Source: Marinomonas gallaica (lineage in GTDB: Bacteria > Pseudomonadota > Gammaproteobacteria > Pseudomonadales > Marinomonadaceae). Taken from it: a stretch of DNA of 64,000 nt. Position numbers and translations under genes: made by a program. Positions 45,459 to 54,554 of this stretch are shown here, in pieces (position 1 is the stretch's first letter; the number at the start of each line of letters is the position of its first letter). The notes under the pieces are model-generated. The model ran no database searches, was not told the origin of the DNA, and was given only the letters and a program-made list of their open reading frames with translations. The stretch spans positions 248,001 through 312,000 of the forward strand of contig NZ_LTAX01000002.1 of NCBI RefSeq assembly GCF_001639745.1, written 5' to 3'.

Positions 45459-47972
45459 CTAACTGGGCAAATATTCTTTCGCCCAGCCTAAGCTGGCAAT
45501 ATTAGCCTCGATCATGGTCTCTATTTCAGACTCACTGTAGCCAACACTGGCTAAGATCTCTTTGGTTGAATGCCCGAACTTTTCCGTGGGTGCAATGGCT
45601 CGAATGGCCGCTCTTTCAGGGCGAATAGAATAGTGGTCAATTTGAGTAAAGCAGTGACCACTAGGATGATCTGGATAAACGGAGAACGCATAGCTACCAA
45701 AATGCGTACCTACTTCACCGTCATGAATACGGCTGTAATCATGACGTAGCGTTTCAATCGAATTTGGCTCAGCTACCGCAATATCTGCGCCTCTCAGTAA
45801 GTTAAGCCAGTGTAAAGTAGCAGCCTGCTTAAAGGCATGTTTTAAATACTCGTGCAGATCAGGTGTGTCACCCAGTTCGGTTAAGCCTTCCAATGATTTT
45901 AATTTATCAAACTCGTTATGGTCCGAATCAAGAAAAATCCAACCGTCCATTGTTTCATAAAAATGCGATAGCGCATGGTTGCCTAATACCTCTCGACCCG
46001 ACGCCTCGTCAAACGGCCCTCTTCCTTCGTAATCAAACATAAACGGGATTTGCGCCATATTAGTGACCGCAGATAGCGAGGTTCTAACCCGACTAACTTG
46101 ACCCGTAACTAATTGATGGTACATAGAAAGCGCCATCCCCATACCAGCAGCAAAGCCACAGTTAACATCTAACGTTCCAACATGAGCGTGTTCTTCTGGG
46201 GTATCACTGCCACCAAAACGCATCATTATGCCGCTATTAGCCTGAATAATATCATCGTAGCCAATGTAATCTGTTTTAGGACCTCTTAATGGTCCGCCAA
46301 AGCAATCTAAACGACAAAACAATACATCCGGATTAATCTCAAGTAAGCTTTTTGAGTCAAGACCGAGTGTTTCAAGCTGACGTTCAGGCGCATTAATAAG
46401 GACTAAATCGACCGACTGTACGAGTCGATTAAACACCTCTCGTCCTTTTTCCGTCATAATGTTAACCAACGCTTTCTTTTTGCCCATATCAGTTTGAAAA
46501 CTGTAAAGACACCCAATTAATGGATCATAAAGCGGCTTAACAGGATCAAGCTTAATAACCTCTGCACCGAATCTTCCTAAAAAAGCAGCCGAGTGAGGGC
46601 CAGCGATCACATTAGTCAGATCAAGCACTTTTTTACCATCTAACCAGCCTTTTTCCTCCGGTTTATTCGCTTCACTTCGTCGCGGTAAATCCTGTGTAAG
46701 CGGTGATCTGACACTGCACAAGGTGTCTAATGCTGTATCAAAATCCACAAACCTTCTGCCCTTCGCTTGCATAAAAGCAGAGGCATTATGCTCAAACCAA
46801 ACCAGTGGCCCAGGCTGCTTCATCAACCCATATTCTGGATCATCCACTTCAATGATTAAGCCAGCTTTGTTGGTATGTTCGTCATGCAGCCATTCCTTTG
46901 TTGTACGCTGTGATGCTCCAGGAATACCGGTTTCACCAAATATACGATCCCATTCGCTGGAAGTTTTGGTCAGAAAGGCTCTTTTCATCTTCTCTGAGAT
47001 GACTCTCGCCCATCTAGGCGGTAGCGGGTAAACCCCCAAAGAGGTTTCACCGTCCCATTCATCAATTGGCGCATGTAAATCTTGTACTTCTGGGAAGCCT
47101 TCCGCCATGAGTTCGTCATAAACTCCCAGCACTTGTAGGGCACGTTTAGCGTGATTTCGATGAGACGGGCAAACACAGTAAAACTTTCTACCGTCAGCAC
47201 AATCATAGGTGCGGAAGAAAGGATCTAAGTATTCTTGTAGATCTTCATACGTTAGGTTCATGTCGATGCTACACATATGACGATGCTCAATTTCACGCTC
47301 ACGCATCGTCTTATAGCGTTCAGGTAAACCATCTATCACAAAAGAATTATAAGAAAGCCCTTCCATTAAAGCCGCTGCCACGGGGACTTCTATATGATCC
47401 CCGTGACCATGATGAGCTCGTTCATACAAGGCCATTATGATGGAGCTCGCAGCAAGCGAAATCGCATAAGAAGAACCTAGCGGGACCGGTGAGAAACTAG
47501 GCTCAATCCCCATGAGGACGCGATTAAAACCCATATCCGTAAATGAACCCGACGTAGCGGCGATAATCGCTTCTGTCGCTTTCCATTCTCGTCTCAACAT
47601 ATCATTACTGGCAAAGCCTGGTATCGATAGGGTAATCAACTCAGGACGCTTAGCTCTTAATTCTTCGTAATCAATACCTAACCTAGCCAAAACACCAGGA
47701 CGAAAGTTCTCTATCACAATGTCCGCTTGATCAATCAGCTGCAACGCTTCACTCAGGCCTTTTGAGGTTTTCAAGTCTAAGTGAATACACTGTTTGTTGC
47801 GATTTAACACCGCATTGGCTGGGCTAACCCATTGCGGGCCTTGGGGTGGGTCAATATGGATCACTGTTGCGCCAAGGTCGGCAAGCACCATAGCAACAGC
47901 GGGAGCAGCAATTTGTTGTCCAAAGTCCACGACTCGGACACCAATAAGAGGTAGTTGATTGTTGTTATTCAT
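45459..47972 (-). CDS. dddD: DddD, DMSP acyl-CoA transferase/lyase
   Basis: 837 residues from the ATG at 47972. Two class III (CaiB/BaiF) CoA-transferase domains are fused: about 8-415 and about 445-835. The second holds the catalytic aspartate in GTLDVNCG. With this start it is residue 602, the same number as the known catalytic Asp of DddD from Marinomonas sp. MWYL1. The first domain has LGSSYA at the matching place and so lacks the aspartate, as expected. The enzyme transfers CoA from acetyl-CoA to DMSP and releases dimethyl sulfide, leaving 3-hydroxypropionyl-CoA. It is divergent from dddB over a 466-bp control region and is followed by dddT. Confidence 0.95.
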   Translation of the reverse strand: MNNNNQLPLIGVRVVDFGQQIAAPAVAMVLADLGATVIHIDPPQGPQWVSPANAVLNRNKQCIHLDLKTSKGLSEALQLIDQADIVIENFRPGVLARLGIDYEELRAKRPELITLSIPGFASNDMLRREWKATEAIIAATSGSFTDMGFNRVLMGIEPSFSPVPLGSSYAISLAASSIIMALYERAHHGHGDHIEVPVAAALMEGLSYNSFVIDGLPERYKTMREREIEHRHMCSIDMNLTYEDLQEYLDPFFRTYDCADGRKFYCVCPSHRNHAKRALQVLGVYDELMAEGFPEVQDLHAPIDEWDGETSLGVYPLPPRWARVISEKMKRAFLTKTSSEWDRIFGETGIPGASQRTTKEWLHDEHTNKAGLIIEVDDPEYGLMKQPGPLVWFEHNASAFMQAKGRRFVDFDTALDTLCSVRSPLTQDLPRRSEANKPEEKGWLDGKKVLDLTNVIAGPHSAAFLGRFGAEVIKLDPVKPLYDPLIGCLYSFQTDMGKKKALVNIMTEKGREVFNRLVQSVDLVLINAPERQLETLGLDSKSLLEINPDVLFCRLDCFGGPLRGPKTDYIGYDDIIQANSGIMMRFGGSDTPEEHAHVGTLDVNCGFAAGMGMALSMYHQLVTGQVSRVRTSLSAVTNMAQIPFMFDYEGRGPFDEASGREVLGNHALSHFYETMDGWIFLDSDHNEFDKLKSLEGLTELGDTPDLHEYLKHAFKQAATLHWLNLLRGADIAVAEPNSIETLRHDYSRIHDGEVGTHFGSYAFSVYPDHPSGHCFTQIDHYSIRPERAAIRAIAPTEKFGHSTKEILASVGYSESEIETMIEANIASLGWAKEYLPS

Positions 47973-48124
47973 CTCTATTGATCCTGTGTAAAAAGCGTCT
48001 TTCAACTGAATGAAGGAAGCCAGTACATGTTGTATTTATTGATTTATTTTTGTTATCAAGACAAAGCCAATTAGTAAGTACTGCGAAGATCAGCACAGGA
48101 CGCATACTAGAATTGCCCCTAGGC

Positions 48125-48295
48125 GGCTACTAGCAATAAAAACGAGATCGGTGGGTGAATTTTTTTTATACCTCAGAGGCGACAAAACGCATCAAGAATT
48201 TAATCTTTTGATATCAATAGAAAAAAATCCCATGAGGTGGTTTAGCAAGGCAGTAGCTATAAAAAAAATTAGCTCTATGGGTGATTTTTTATTGC
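48125..48295. repeat. Two related about 45-bp elements in the dddD-dddB control region
   Basis: Element 1 (about 48127-48169) and element 2 (about 48251-48295) share TAGC, then ATAAAAA, a GAG/GCTC patch and TGGGTGA followed by a run of T. The T-tract motif occurs a third time in inverted form at 48220-48234 (ATCCCATGAG after an A-run). The gap of 466 bp (47973-48438) holds no gene. The elements could be binding sites for DddR or duplicated promoter parts, which is inference. Confidence 0.55.
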
Positions 48296-48438
48296 TTTAA
48301 AGGCCACGACTTATTCATAACAATGTCGTTGTTTCGTAGCCTAAGGTTGCGATGAATAAGGGTATGTCCTAACGTCATAAATATTCGTATTAAAGCGTTA
48401 AGAGATGGACAAATAAAATAACAATAAGTGGAGCCTAT

Positions 48439-49596
48439 ATGTCTAACCAAATCATTCTACCTCGCGTTTTACAGGTAGGGGAAAATGCCAGTTTAGAAAT
48501 TCCGAGCATTTTGGACAGTTTGGGGTGTACTCGCCCTCTCATCATCACAGATAAAATGATGGTTGAACTTGGCTACGCGAAACAAGTTCAATCTTGTCTA
48601 AAAGATCATCAAATCAACTCGGAAGTGTTCGACGATACAGTACCAGAGCCGACTGTTAGCTCCATTCAAGCTGGTGTAGATACTGTTCGCAATGGCAATT
48701 ACGACAGCATCATTGCCTTAGGCGGCGGAAGCCCAATTGATAGTGCTAAGGCCATTAGCATCTTAGGTAAATTTGGCGGCGAAATGCGAGATTACAAATT
48801 TCCGAGAATCGTTAATGAGCAAGGCCTACCTATCATAGCTGTGCCAACCACAGCTGGCACAGGCACAGAAGTGACACGTTTCACCATCATTACAGACGAA
48901 ACCAATGACGAGAAGATGCTCTGTGTCGGGGTAGGTTTCATGCCCATCGCCGCCCTTGTCGATTACAAACTAACACTCAGCTTACCCGCTCGAATCACCG
49001 CCGACACGGGTATCGATGCTTTGACGCATGCGATGGAAGCTTATGTCAGTAAAAAAGCGAGCCCTTACAGCGATAGCCAAGCCATCGCGGCGATGAAATT
49101 AATTGGCCCTAATCTACGCCGTGTCTATCACGATGGCAGTGACCATAAAGCCCGTGAAGCCATGATGTTAGGCTCTACTCTCGCTGGCATTGCCTTCTCA
49201 AACGCATCAGTTGCACTGGTGCATGGTATGAGCCGACCTATTGGCGCAGCGTTTCATGTCCCTCATGGGCTTTCCAATGCGATGTTATTACCTGCTGTAA
49301 CTGAGTTTTCTATCCCCAGCGCTGAGGAGAAATACGCGGATTGTGCCCGCGCAATCGGTGTCGCTACCCAAGCTGATTCAGATGATGTCGCTAACCAAAA
49401 ACTGATTGCTGAGCTGAGAGCTCTTAATGATGAATTACAGGTGCCAACACCTGAGCAATTTGGCATCGACCGCCAGCAATTTTTTGACTTAATGCCAACC
49501 ATGGCAGAGCAAGCGCTCGCATCGGGTTCACCCAACAATAACCCTATCGTGCCAACGGCAGAGCAAATCATCGACATTTATCAACAGCTTTGGTGA
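48439..49596 (+). CDS. dddB: DddB, iron-containing alcohol dehydrogenase
   Basis: 385 residues, type III Fe-ADH. NAD-binding landmarks are GGGSPIDSAKAISIL near residue 97 and PTTAGTGTEVTRFTII near 139. The metal ligands appear in DTGIDALTHAMEAYVS and in VHGMSRPIGAAFHVPHG (aspartate plus three histidines). In the DddD pathway it oxidises 3-hydroxypropionate (or its CoA form) to malonate semialdehyde. GGAG is five bases before the ATG. dddC follows after 67 bp in the same direction. Confidence 0.88.
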   Translation: MSNQIILPRVLQVGENASLEIPSILDSLGCTRPLIITDKMMVELGYAKQVQSCLKDHQINSEVFDDTVPEPTVSSIQAGVDTVRNGNYDSIIALGGGSPIDSAKAISILGKFGGEMRDYKFPRIVNEQGLPIIAVPTTAGTGTEVTRFTIITDETNDEKMLCVGVGFMPIAALVDYKLTLSLPARITADTGIDALTHAMEAYVSKKASPYSDSQAIAAMKLIGPNLRRVYHDGSDHKAREAMMLGSTLAGIAFSNASVALVHGMSRPIGAAFHVPHGLSNAMLLPAVTEFSIPSAEEKYADCARAIGVATQADSDDVANQKLIAELRALNDELQVPTPEQFGIDRQQFFDLMPTMAEQALASGSPNNNPIVPTAEQIIDIYQQLW

Positions 49597-49663
49597 GTGA
49601 CGGCAAAATCCCATCATTACCGACACAACTTAGTGCCATGCTAACAATATTTAAGGAAACGCA

Positions 49664-51154
49664 ATGAACACCATCGGACACCTAATTAATGGTCAACTAG
49701 TCACCACTTCTCAGCGCATGCAAGATGTCTACAATCCTGCGACGGGCGAAGTTTCAAAACAAGTGGCCTTAGCACCAAAAGAAACAGTCGAAGACGCCAT
49801 TGCAGCAGCCCAAGCCGCTTTCCCTGCGTGGCGCGATACGCCACCGCTGAAACGTGCCCGAGTGATGTTCCGCTTTAAAGAGCTGCTTGAGCAAAACAGC
49901 GATAAGATTTGCCAAATGATCGGTGAAGAGCACGGCAAAATTTGCCATGATGCCGCGGGCGAGCTGCAGCGAGGCATTGAAAATGTAGAATACGCTTGTG
50001 GCGCACCAGAACTTTTAAAAGGTGAGTTCAGTAAAAATGTGGGACCAAACATTGACTCTTGGAGCGAATTCCAGCCCCTAGGTGTCGTCGCCGGTATCAC
50101 GCCTTTTAACTTCCCTGCGATGGTGCCGATGTGGATGTTCCCGCTTGCAATTGTGTGCGGTAACACCTTTATTCTAAAACCTTCAGAACGTGACCCTAGC
50201 TCAACACTTTATATTGCTCAGTTACTACAGGAAGCAGGCTTGCCAGAAGGCGTGTTAAACGTAGTCAATGGTGATAAAGAAGCGGTGGATGTGTTACTGA
50301 CAGATGATCGAATTAAAGCCGTGAGCTTTGTCGGCTCAACCCCAATTGCTGAATATATTTATGCGACGGCCAGTGCCAATGGCAAACGTTGCCAAGCATT
50401 GGGAGGTGCTAAAAACCATGCCATTGTGATGCCTGATGCAGATATGGACAATGCTGTTAACCAACTGCTAGGTGCGGCGTTTGGTTCATCCGGTGAGCGC
50501 TGTATGGCATTATCGGTTGCTGTAGCCGTAGGGGAAGAGGCAGCCGATGCCTTAGTTGCAAAAATGCAAACTGCTATGAAAAACTTAACGGTGGGTGAGT
50601 ACAGCGACAAAACGAATGATTTTGGCCCTGTCATCACTCGTGATCATCAACAGAAAGTTGTGGGCTACATTAACAGCGCTGAAGCCGATGGCGCTAAAGT
50701 TGTGGTCGACGGTCGCGAGCCAAACATTTCAGGCTATGAAAATGGATTCTTTGTTGGCGCAACACTCATTGATGGTGTAACCGCTGGGATGCAGAGCTAC
50801 AAAGAAGAAATTTTTGGCCCCGTACTGCAGGTTGTGCGAGTCAACACCATGGAAGAGGCGATGCAACTTATTAACGATCATGAATACGGTAATGGTACCT
50901 GTATCTTTACTCGTGATGGTGAAGCAGCGCGTTATTTCTCAAATCATATTCAAGTGGGCATGGTAGGCATCAACGTGCCACTGCCAGTACCGGTTGCGTA
51001 CCATAGTTTTGGTGGCTGGAAGCGCTCTTTGTTTGGCGATCTTCATGCGTATGGTCCAGATGGTGTGCGTTTCTACACGAAGCGTAAAACCATCACGCAG
51101 CGCTGGCCTTCCAGTGGCGTACGTGAAGGTGTGTCTTTTGCATTTCCAAGCTAA
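49664..51154 (+). CDS. dddC: DddC, CoA-acylating (methyl)malonate-semialdehyde dehydrogenase
   Basis: 496 residues. It belongs to the MmsA branch of the aldehyde dehydrogenases: ITPFNFPAMVPMWMFPLAI, FILKPSERDPSS, the catalytic cysteine in SSGERCMALSVAV near residue 284, and the C-terminal FYTKRKTITQRWP. MmsA-type enzymes decarboxylate and acylate, so malonate semialdehyde gives acetyl-CoA and CO2. Placed after dddB with AAGGAAA ahead of the start, it completes conversion of the DMSP carbon chain. A strong terminator lies at 51174. Confidence 0.92.
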   Translation: MNTIGHLINGQLVTTSQRMQDVYNPATGEVSKQVALAPKETVEDAIAAAQAAFPAWRDTPPLKRARVMFRFKELLEQNSDKICQMIGEEHGKICHDAAGELQRGIENVEYACGAPELLKGEFSKNVGPNIDSWSEFQPLGVVAGITPFNFPAMVPMWMFPLAIVCGNTFILKPSERDPSSTLYIAQLLQEAGLPEGVLNVVNGDKEAVDVLLTDDRIKAVSFVGSTPIAEYIYATASANGKRCQALGGAKNHAIVMPDADMDNAVNQLLGAAFGSSGERCMALSVAVAVGEEAADALVAKMQTAMKNLTVGEYSDKTNDFGPVITRDHQQKVVGYINSAEADGAKVVVDGREPNISGYENGFFVGATLIDGVTAGMQSYKEEIFGPVLQVVRVNTMEEAMQLINDHEYGNGTCIFTRDGEAARYFSNHIQVGMVGINVPLPVPVAYHSFGGWKRSLFGDLHAYGPDGVRFYTKRKTITQRWPSSGVREGVSFAFPS

Positions 51155-51173
51155 TTAAAGCATTAGCGACAAT

Positions 51174-51208
51174 TAAATAGGCCAGTATATTACTGGCCTA
51201 TTTTTTTC
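51174..51208 (+). terminator. Terminator after dddC
   Basis: AAATAGGCCAGTA and TACTGGCCTATTT form a near-perfect thirteen-pair stem with a three-base loop, followed by a run of T. dddR therefore has its own promoter in the following about 190 bp. Confidence 0.93.
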
Positions 51209-51399
51209 GTTTTAATTCCGTCATAGGAAAGGTTTATGCTAATTCTAGGAAGTCGTTTTAGAGAGCTGCTATGGCGTTAATAGTTAGTAATAAATACGTT
51301 AAAAAAGCTGATAATTAAAAATCTATCTATTAGAGTTTAAATGACTGGTAACGAGCACTTTTGCTCGATCATGGACCAATAAACTTCAGAAGAATAAAA

Positions 51400-52305
51400 A
51401 TGAAAAAAAAACTTCCTCCCCTTAATTGGCTTAGATCATTTGAAGTTTCAGCACGCTACCTGAACTTTACACAGGCAGCTCACGAACTCAATATGACCCA
51501 AGCGGCAGTCAGTCAACAAATAAAAGGATTAGAAGCACAATTAGGCACTGTGCTGTTTAAACGTTTACCAAGAGGCTTGGAATTGACAAAATCCGGGCGA
51601 GCTTATATTCCCATTGTTCATGAATCCATTGAGCGTTTAGCGGAGGTAACCGATGAACTGTTTGGTCAAGGCCAAACTCGACCGCTAACAATCCGCTCCA
51701 GCTTGATTTTTTTTACAACTTGGTTAGCTCCTCGACTCGGTCGTTTTAGAAAACTTCACCCTGAAGTCAGGTTACGGCTACCAACTAATATTTGGGTAGA
51801 AAACCTTGATAAAGAATCGGACATGGAGATTCGTTACGGAATGGGGGACTGGTCTGGCGTGAATTATCATAGACTCACTTGGGACCATCTTATTCCCGTT
51901 TGCAGTCCTGCTCTTTTAAATACTTCTACGCCCCTAAACACTCCGAACCAACTTACCGAACACACACTTTTACACGTCGATGGTTATAACGAAGGATGGG
52001 GGTACTGGTTGAACAAAACCGGTTTTCAGCATATTGACTCTTCTCAGGGCATCCATTTTGATACCTTAATTTCAGCACTTGAATTGGCCAAAGCAGGCGA
52101 AGGGATCGCATTAGGACGAAGCTCTTTAATTAAAGAAATGATCGCCGCTGGGCAATTAGTGGCCCCCTTTGAACAAAAGCTTCCAACCAGTGAGTCATTT
52201 TATTTGATCAGCTCAAATCAAGATTTTGAACACCCTCATGCTGAATTGTTTCGAGCGTGGTTACTCGACGAAGTAGAACAAGTACAAAGTCACTGGCCTC
52301 ATTAG
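51400..52305 (+). CDS. dddR: DddR, LysR-family (GcvA-like) regulator
   Basis: 301 residues from the ATG at 51400, after AGAAG. The extension to 51361 would need a TTG start. The helix-turn-helix reads LRSFEVSARYLNFTQAAHEL with TQAAVSQQIKGLEAQLG, and the effector domain carries the GcvA-type HLIPVCSPALL. In Marinomonas sp. MWYL1 a LysR protein, DddR, activates dddD when DMSP is present. Position downstream of dddBC makes this the same gene. Probable targets are the dddD-dddT and dddB-dddC promoters. Confidence 0.85.
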   Translation: MKKKLPPLNWLRSFEVSARYLNFTQAAHELNMTQAAVSQQIKGLEAQLGTVLFKRLPRGLELTKSGRAYIPIVHESIERLAEVTDELFGQGQTRPLTIRSSLIFFTTWLAPRLGRFRKLHPEVRLRLPTNIWVENLDKESDMEIRYGMGDWSGVNYHRLTWDHLIPVCSPALLNTSTPLNTPNQLTEHTLLHVDGYNEGWGYWLNKTGFQHIDSSQGIHFDTLISALELAKAGEGIALGRSSLIKEMIAAGQLVAPFEQKLPTSESFYLISSNQDFEHPHAELFRAWLLDEVEQVQSHWPH

Positions 52306-52341
52306 GTTAGTCATCCCAATATCCAACTCTGCTCGTAAAAC

Positions 52342-52391
52342 GAACCCTAAAGAGATTAAAATGGCATTTTAAGCCTCTTTCAGGGTTCTTT
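52342..52391 (+). terminator. Long hairpin, probable dddR terminator
   Basis: GAACCCT-AAAGAG (52342-52354) pairs with CTCTTT-C-AGGGTTC (to 52388) with one bulged base. Inside it TTAAAATG pairs with CATTTTAA, so almost the whole 47 bases fold back. TT-TC follows. It is longer than most terminators here. Confidence 0.7.
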
Positions 52392-52512
52392 CAGAATCCA
52401 CATTCGAAGTGCTAATTAACCCTCAAAAGAGTGCTCCAACCACCTACTTATAATAAAAACCAGATGTACGTATTTCAAAAACGCTTTTTCAACAACCCAG
52501 CTCTATCACTGA

Positions 52513-52581
52513 GTTAAAGTCATATCTGGTCTAGATCGCGGCATTGTATTTTTTATTTGGCTTAATACCGAGTCAAAATAA
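52513..52581 (+). pseudogene. Remnant of a histidine kinase C-terminus (related to 41374-43380)
   Basis: 22 codons and a stop read VKVISGLDRG then IVFFIWLNTESK. The final 22 residues of the kinase ending at 43380 read IKVRSRLGRG then SVFFIWLSTEKK: 15 of 22 residues agree, and by my count 56 of 69 bases. An in-frame TGA precedes the first codon, and similarity fades upstream, so it is a broken fragment. It lies in the same orientation as the intact kinase, 187 bp before the OFA transporter. It may be the scar of an insertion that brought the ddd genes, or the end of a lost paralogous kinase. Confidence 0.82.
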
Positions 52582-52680
52582 CCCACACCACTTGAACAAC
52601 CGAGTCAAACTAACCCTAACTACATCTCCAAACCATTGTCGTCACATAACAACCCTATATTAATCAACCACTTATATCTT

Positions 52681-52696
52681 TGGCGTAGTTTTTGCT
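52681..52696 (+). promoter_or_regulatory. Sigma-54-type promoter ahead of the OFA transporter
   Basis: TGGCGTAGTTTTTGCT has GG (52682-52683) and GC (52694-52695) ten bases apart, with TT before GG and TTTGCT at the -12 element. The start of transcription would be near 52707, about 60 bases before the ATG at 52769. The CACG part of the -24 consensus is weak. The nearest sigma-54 regulator is the one at 39996. Confidence 0.65.
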
Positions 52697-52768
52697 CCAG
52701 CAAATCGAAGTGGAACATTCCACATTACATCGACAACTACAATAAATATAAAAGCGGAGTAATACCTT

Positions 52769-54502
52769 ATGTCGAACACATCTGGTCCTTTTTCCTTTCT
52801 GCTCAAAGAGCGCATCGTCGCTAAACCCGGTTTCAACCGTTGGCGCGTTCCACCCGCGTCCATAGCCATTCACCTGTGTATTGGCTCAGTTTATGCTTGG
52901 AGTATTTTTAACCCACCCCTTATTCGTCAACATGGCGTGGTTGCCAGCGCCGCAGAGGATTGGTCATTAAGTTCTGTTGTCTGGATTTTCTCTACGGCCA
53001 TCGTCTTTTTAGGCTTAGCGGCCGCCATTGGCGGTAAGTGGCTTGAAAAAGTTGGCCCTCGTGCCGTCGGCTTCTTAGCGGCCATTCTATGGGGCGGCGG
53101 CTTTCTTGTCGGTAGTCTAGGGATCTTATGGGATCAATTATGGCTACTGTATTTAGGCTATGGCGTTATGGGAGGGTGCGGCCTCGGACTGGGTTATGTC
53201 TCTCCCGTCAGCACGCTCATACGCTGGTTTCCTGACCGAAGGGGGATGGCCACAGGGATGGCCATAATGGGCTTTGGTGGTGGCGCTATGATTGGTGCAC
53301 CATTAAAAGAATGGTTATTAACTAAATTCTACGAAGCACCACAATACCTCGGCACGGTTGCTGACGTATCAATGATTACCGACGCGGGACGTCGTTTTGT
53401 TGAAGTCGCGGGCGAGCGTCTTGAAGTGGTTGTGGCCAGCGCCGCTGACATGGCCAAAATGCCGATACCAGGTCCAGAAGGCGTCTATGTCGTCAACACA
53501 GGGGATACCGGTGTTGCTGGCGTGTTCATTACGCTGGGCATTGTCTACTTCATTATTATGACCATCGCTGCGTTCGCTTATCGTGTTCCGGCCCCAGATT
53601 GGCGTCCCGAAGGCTGGACACCACCAGCAGAAACACAAACTAAAACTAGCCTGATCAGTGATAATCATGTCCACATCGATCAAGCTCTTAAAACACCGCA
53701 GTTCTATTTACTGTGGCTGGTATTGTGTCTCAATGTGACCGCAGGCATTGGCGTCATCGGTGTCGCGAAGACAATGATGACCGAGATATTTGGTACCACA
53801 TTACCGCTTATTGTCGATGCAGGCTTTGCCGCCACATACGTGCTGATGATCAGTGTGTTTAATATGGTGGGACGCTTCTTCTGGGCCTCGGCTTCAGATT
53901 ATATCGGGCGTAAACGAACCTTTTACTGCTTCTTTTTACTCGGCATGATCTTGTATGTGTCTATTCCGTATTTTGCGAGCCAAGTCAGCAGCAATCCAGC
54001 GGTTATTTGGTTAGTGCTTTTCTGTATTGCAACGATGATAATTTTCACTATGTACGGCGGTGGGTTTGCAACCATACCTGCGTATCTAGCGGATATTTTC
54101 GGAACCCTGCATGTAGGCGGCATTCACGGTCGACTTCTAACGGCATGGAGTACCGCGGGTGTATTAGGGCCATTTGCGATCACCTATTTGCGCGAACAAT
54201 CCCTGAATACGGCGATTCATAATTTGGCGCAAAAAGTCGACCCCGCGCGATTCCAACAAGCTTTCGGTGCAGGTGTAGATCAGCTGGAAGCACTCATGGC
54301 CTCGAATACCGTGACGCTCGGTCGCTTAATGGAAATCGCCCCAGCAGGTACTGTCGATCCAACATCGAGCCTTTATAACAGCACCATGTATGCCATGGCA
54401 TTGTTATTAGTGATTGCTTTCTTCGCTAATATGTCTATTCGTAAGGTGTCAGAAAAGCACCATGTTCAGAATACTCATCCTGAGGAAGCGCCTGCAAGTT
54501 AA
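52769..54502 (+). CDS. OFA-family (oxalate/formate antiporter-like) MFS transporter
   Basis: 577 residues with 12 membrane segments and a long loop or insertion at about 195-310. The first segment block IHLCIGSVYAWSIFNPPL and the GMATGMAIMGFGGGAMIGAPL block are characteristic of the oxalate:formate antiporter family. Substrate is a small carboxylate, unspecified. Many large OFA proteins are followed by a very short membrane partner gene, but I found none downstream. GGAG lies nine bases ahead of the start. The sigma-54-type promoter at 52681 and the kinase remnant upstream suggest control by the two-component system at 39996-43380. Confidence 0.85.
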   Translation: MSNTSGPFSFLLKERIVAKPGFNRWRVPPASIAIHLCIGSVYAWSIFNPPLIRQHGVVASAAEDWSLSSVVWIFSTAIVFLGLAAAIGGKWLEKVGPRAVGFLAAILWGGGFLVGSLGILWDQLWLLYLGYGVMGGCGLGLGYVSPVSTLIRWFPDRRGMATGMAIMGFGGGAMIGAPLKEWLLTKFYEAPQYLGTVADVSMITDAGRRFVEVAGERLEVVVASAADMAKMPIPGPEGVYVVNTGDTGVAGVFITLGIVYFIIMTIAAFAYRVPAPDWRPEGWTPPAETQTKTSLISDNHVHIDQALKTPQFYLLWLVLCLNVTAGIGVIGVAKTMMTEIFGTTLPLIVDAGFAATYVLMISVFNMVGRFFWASASDYIGRKRTFYCFFLLGMILYVSIPYFASQVSSNPAVIWLVLFCIATMIIFTMYGGGFATIPAYLADIFGTLHVGGIHGRLLTAWSTAGVLGPFAITYLREQSLNTAIHNLAQKVDPARFQQAFGAGVDQLEALMASNTVTLGRLMEIAPAGTVDPTSSLYNSTMYAMALLLVIAFFANMSIRKVSEKHHVQNTHPEEAPAS

Positions 54503-54524
54503 CATTTTCTAATGCGTCATGACT

Positions 54525-54554
54525 AAGGCTGGGCAACATTGCTCAGCCTTTTTT
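54525..54554 (+). terminator. Terminator after the OFA transporter
   Basis: AAGGCTG-G-GC and GC-T-CAGCCTT pair around AACATT, with one mismatch, followed by TTTTTTA. Confidence 0.85.
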
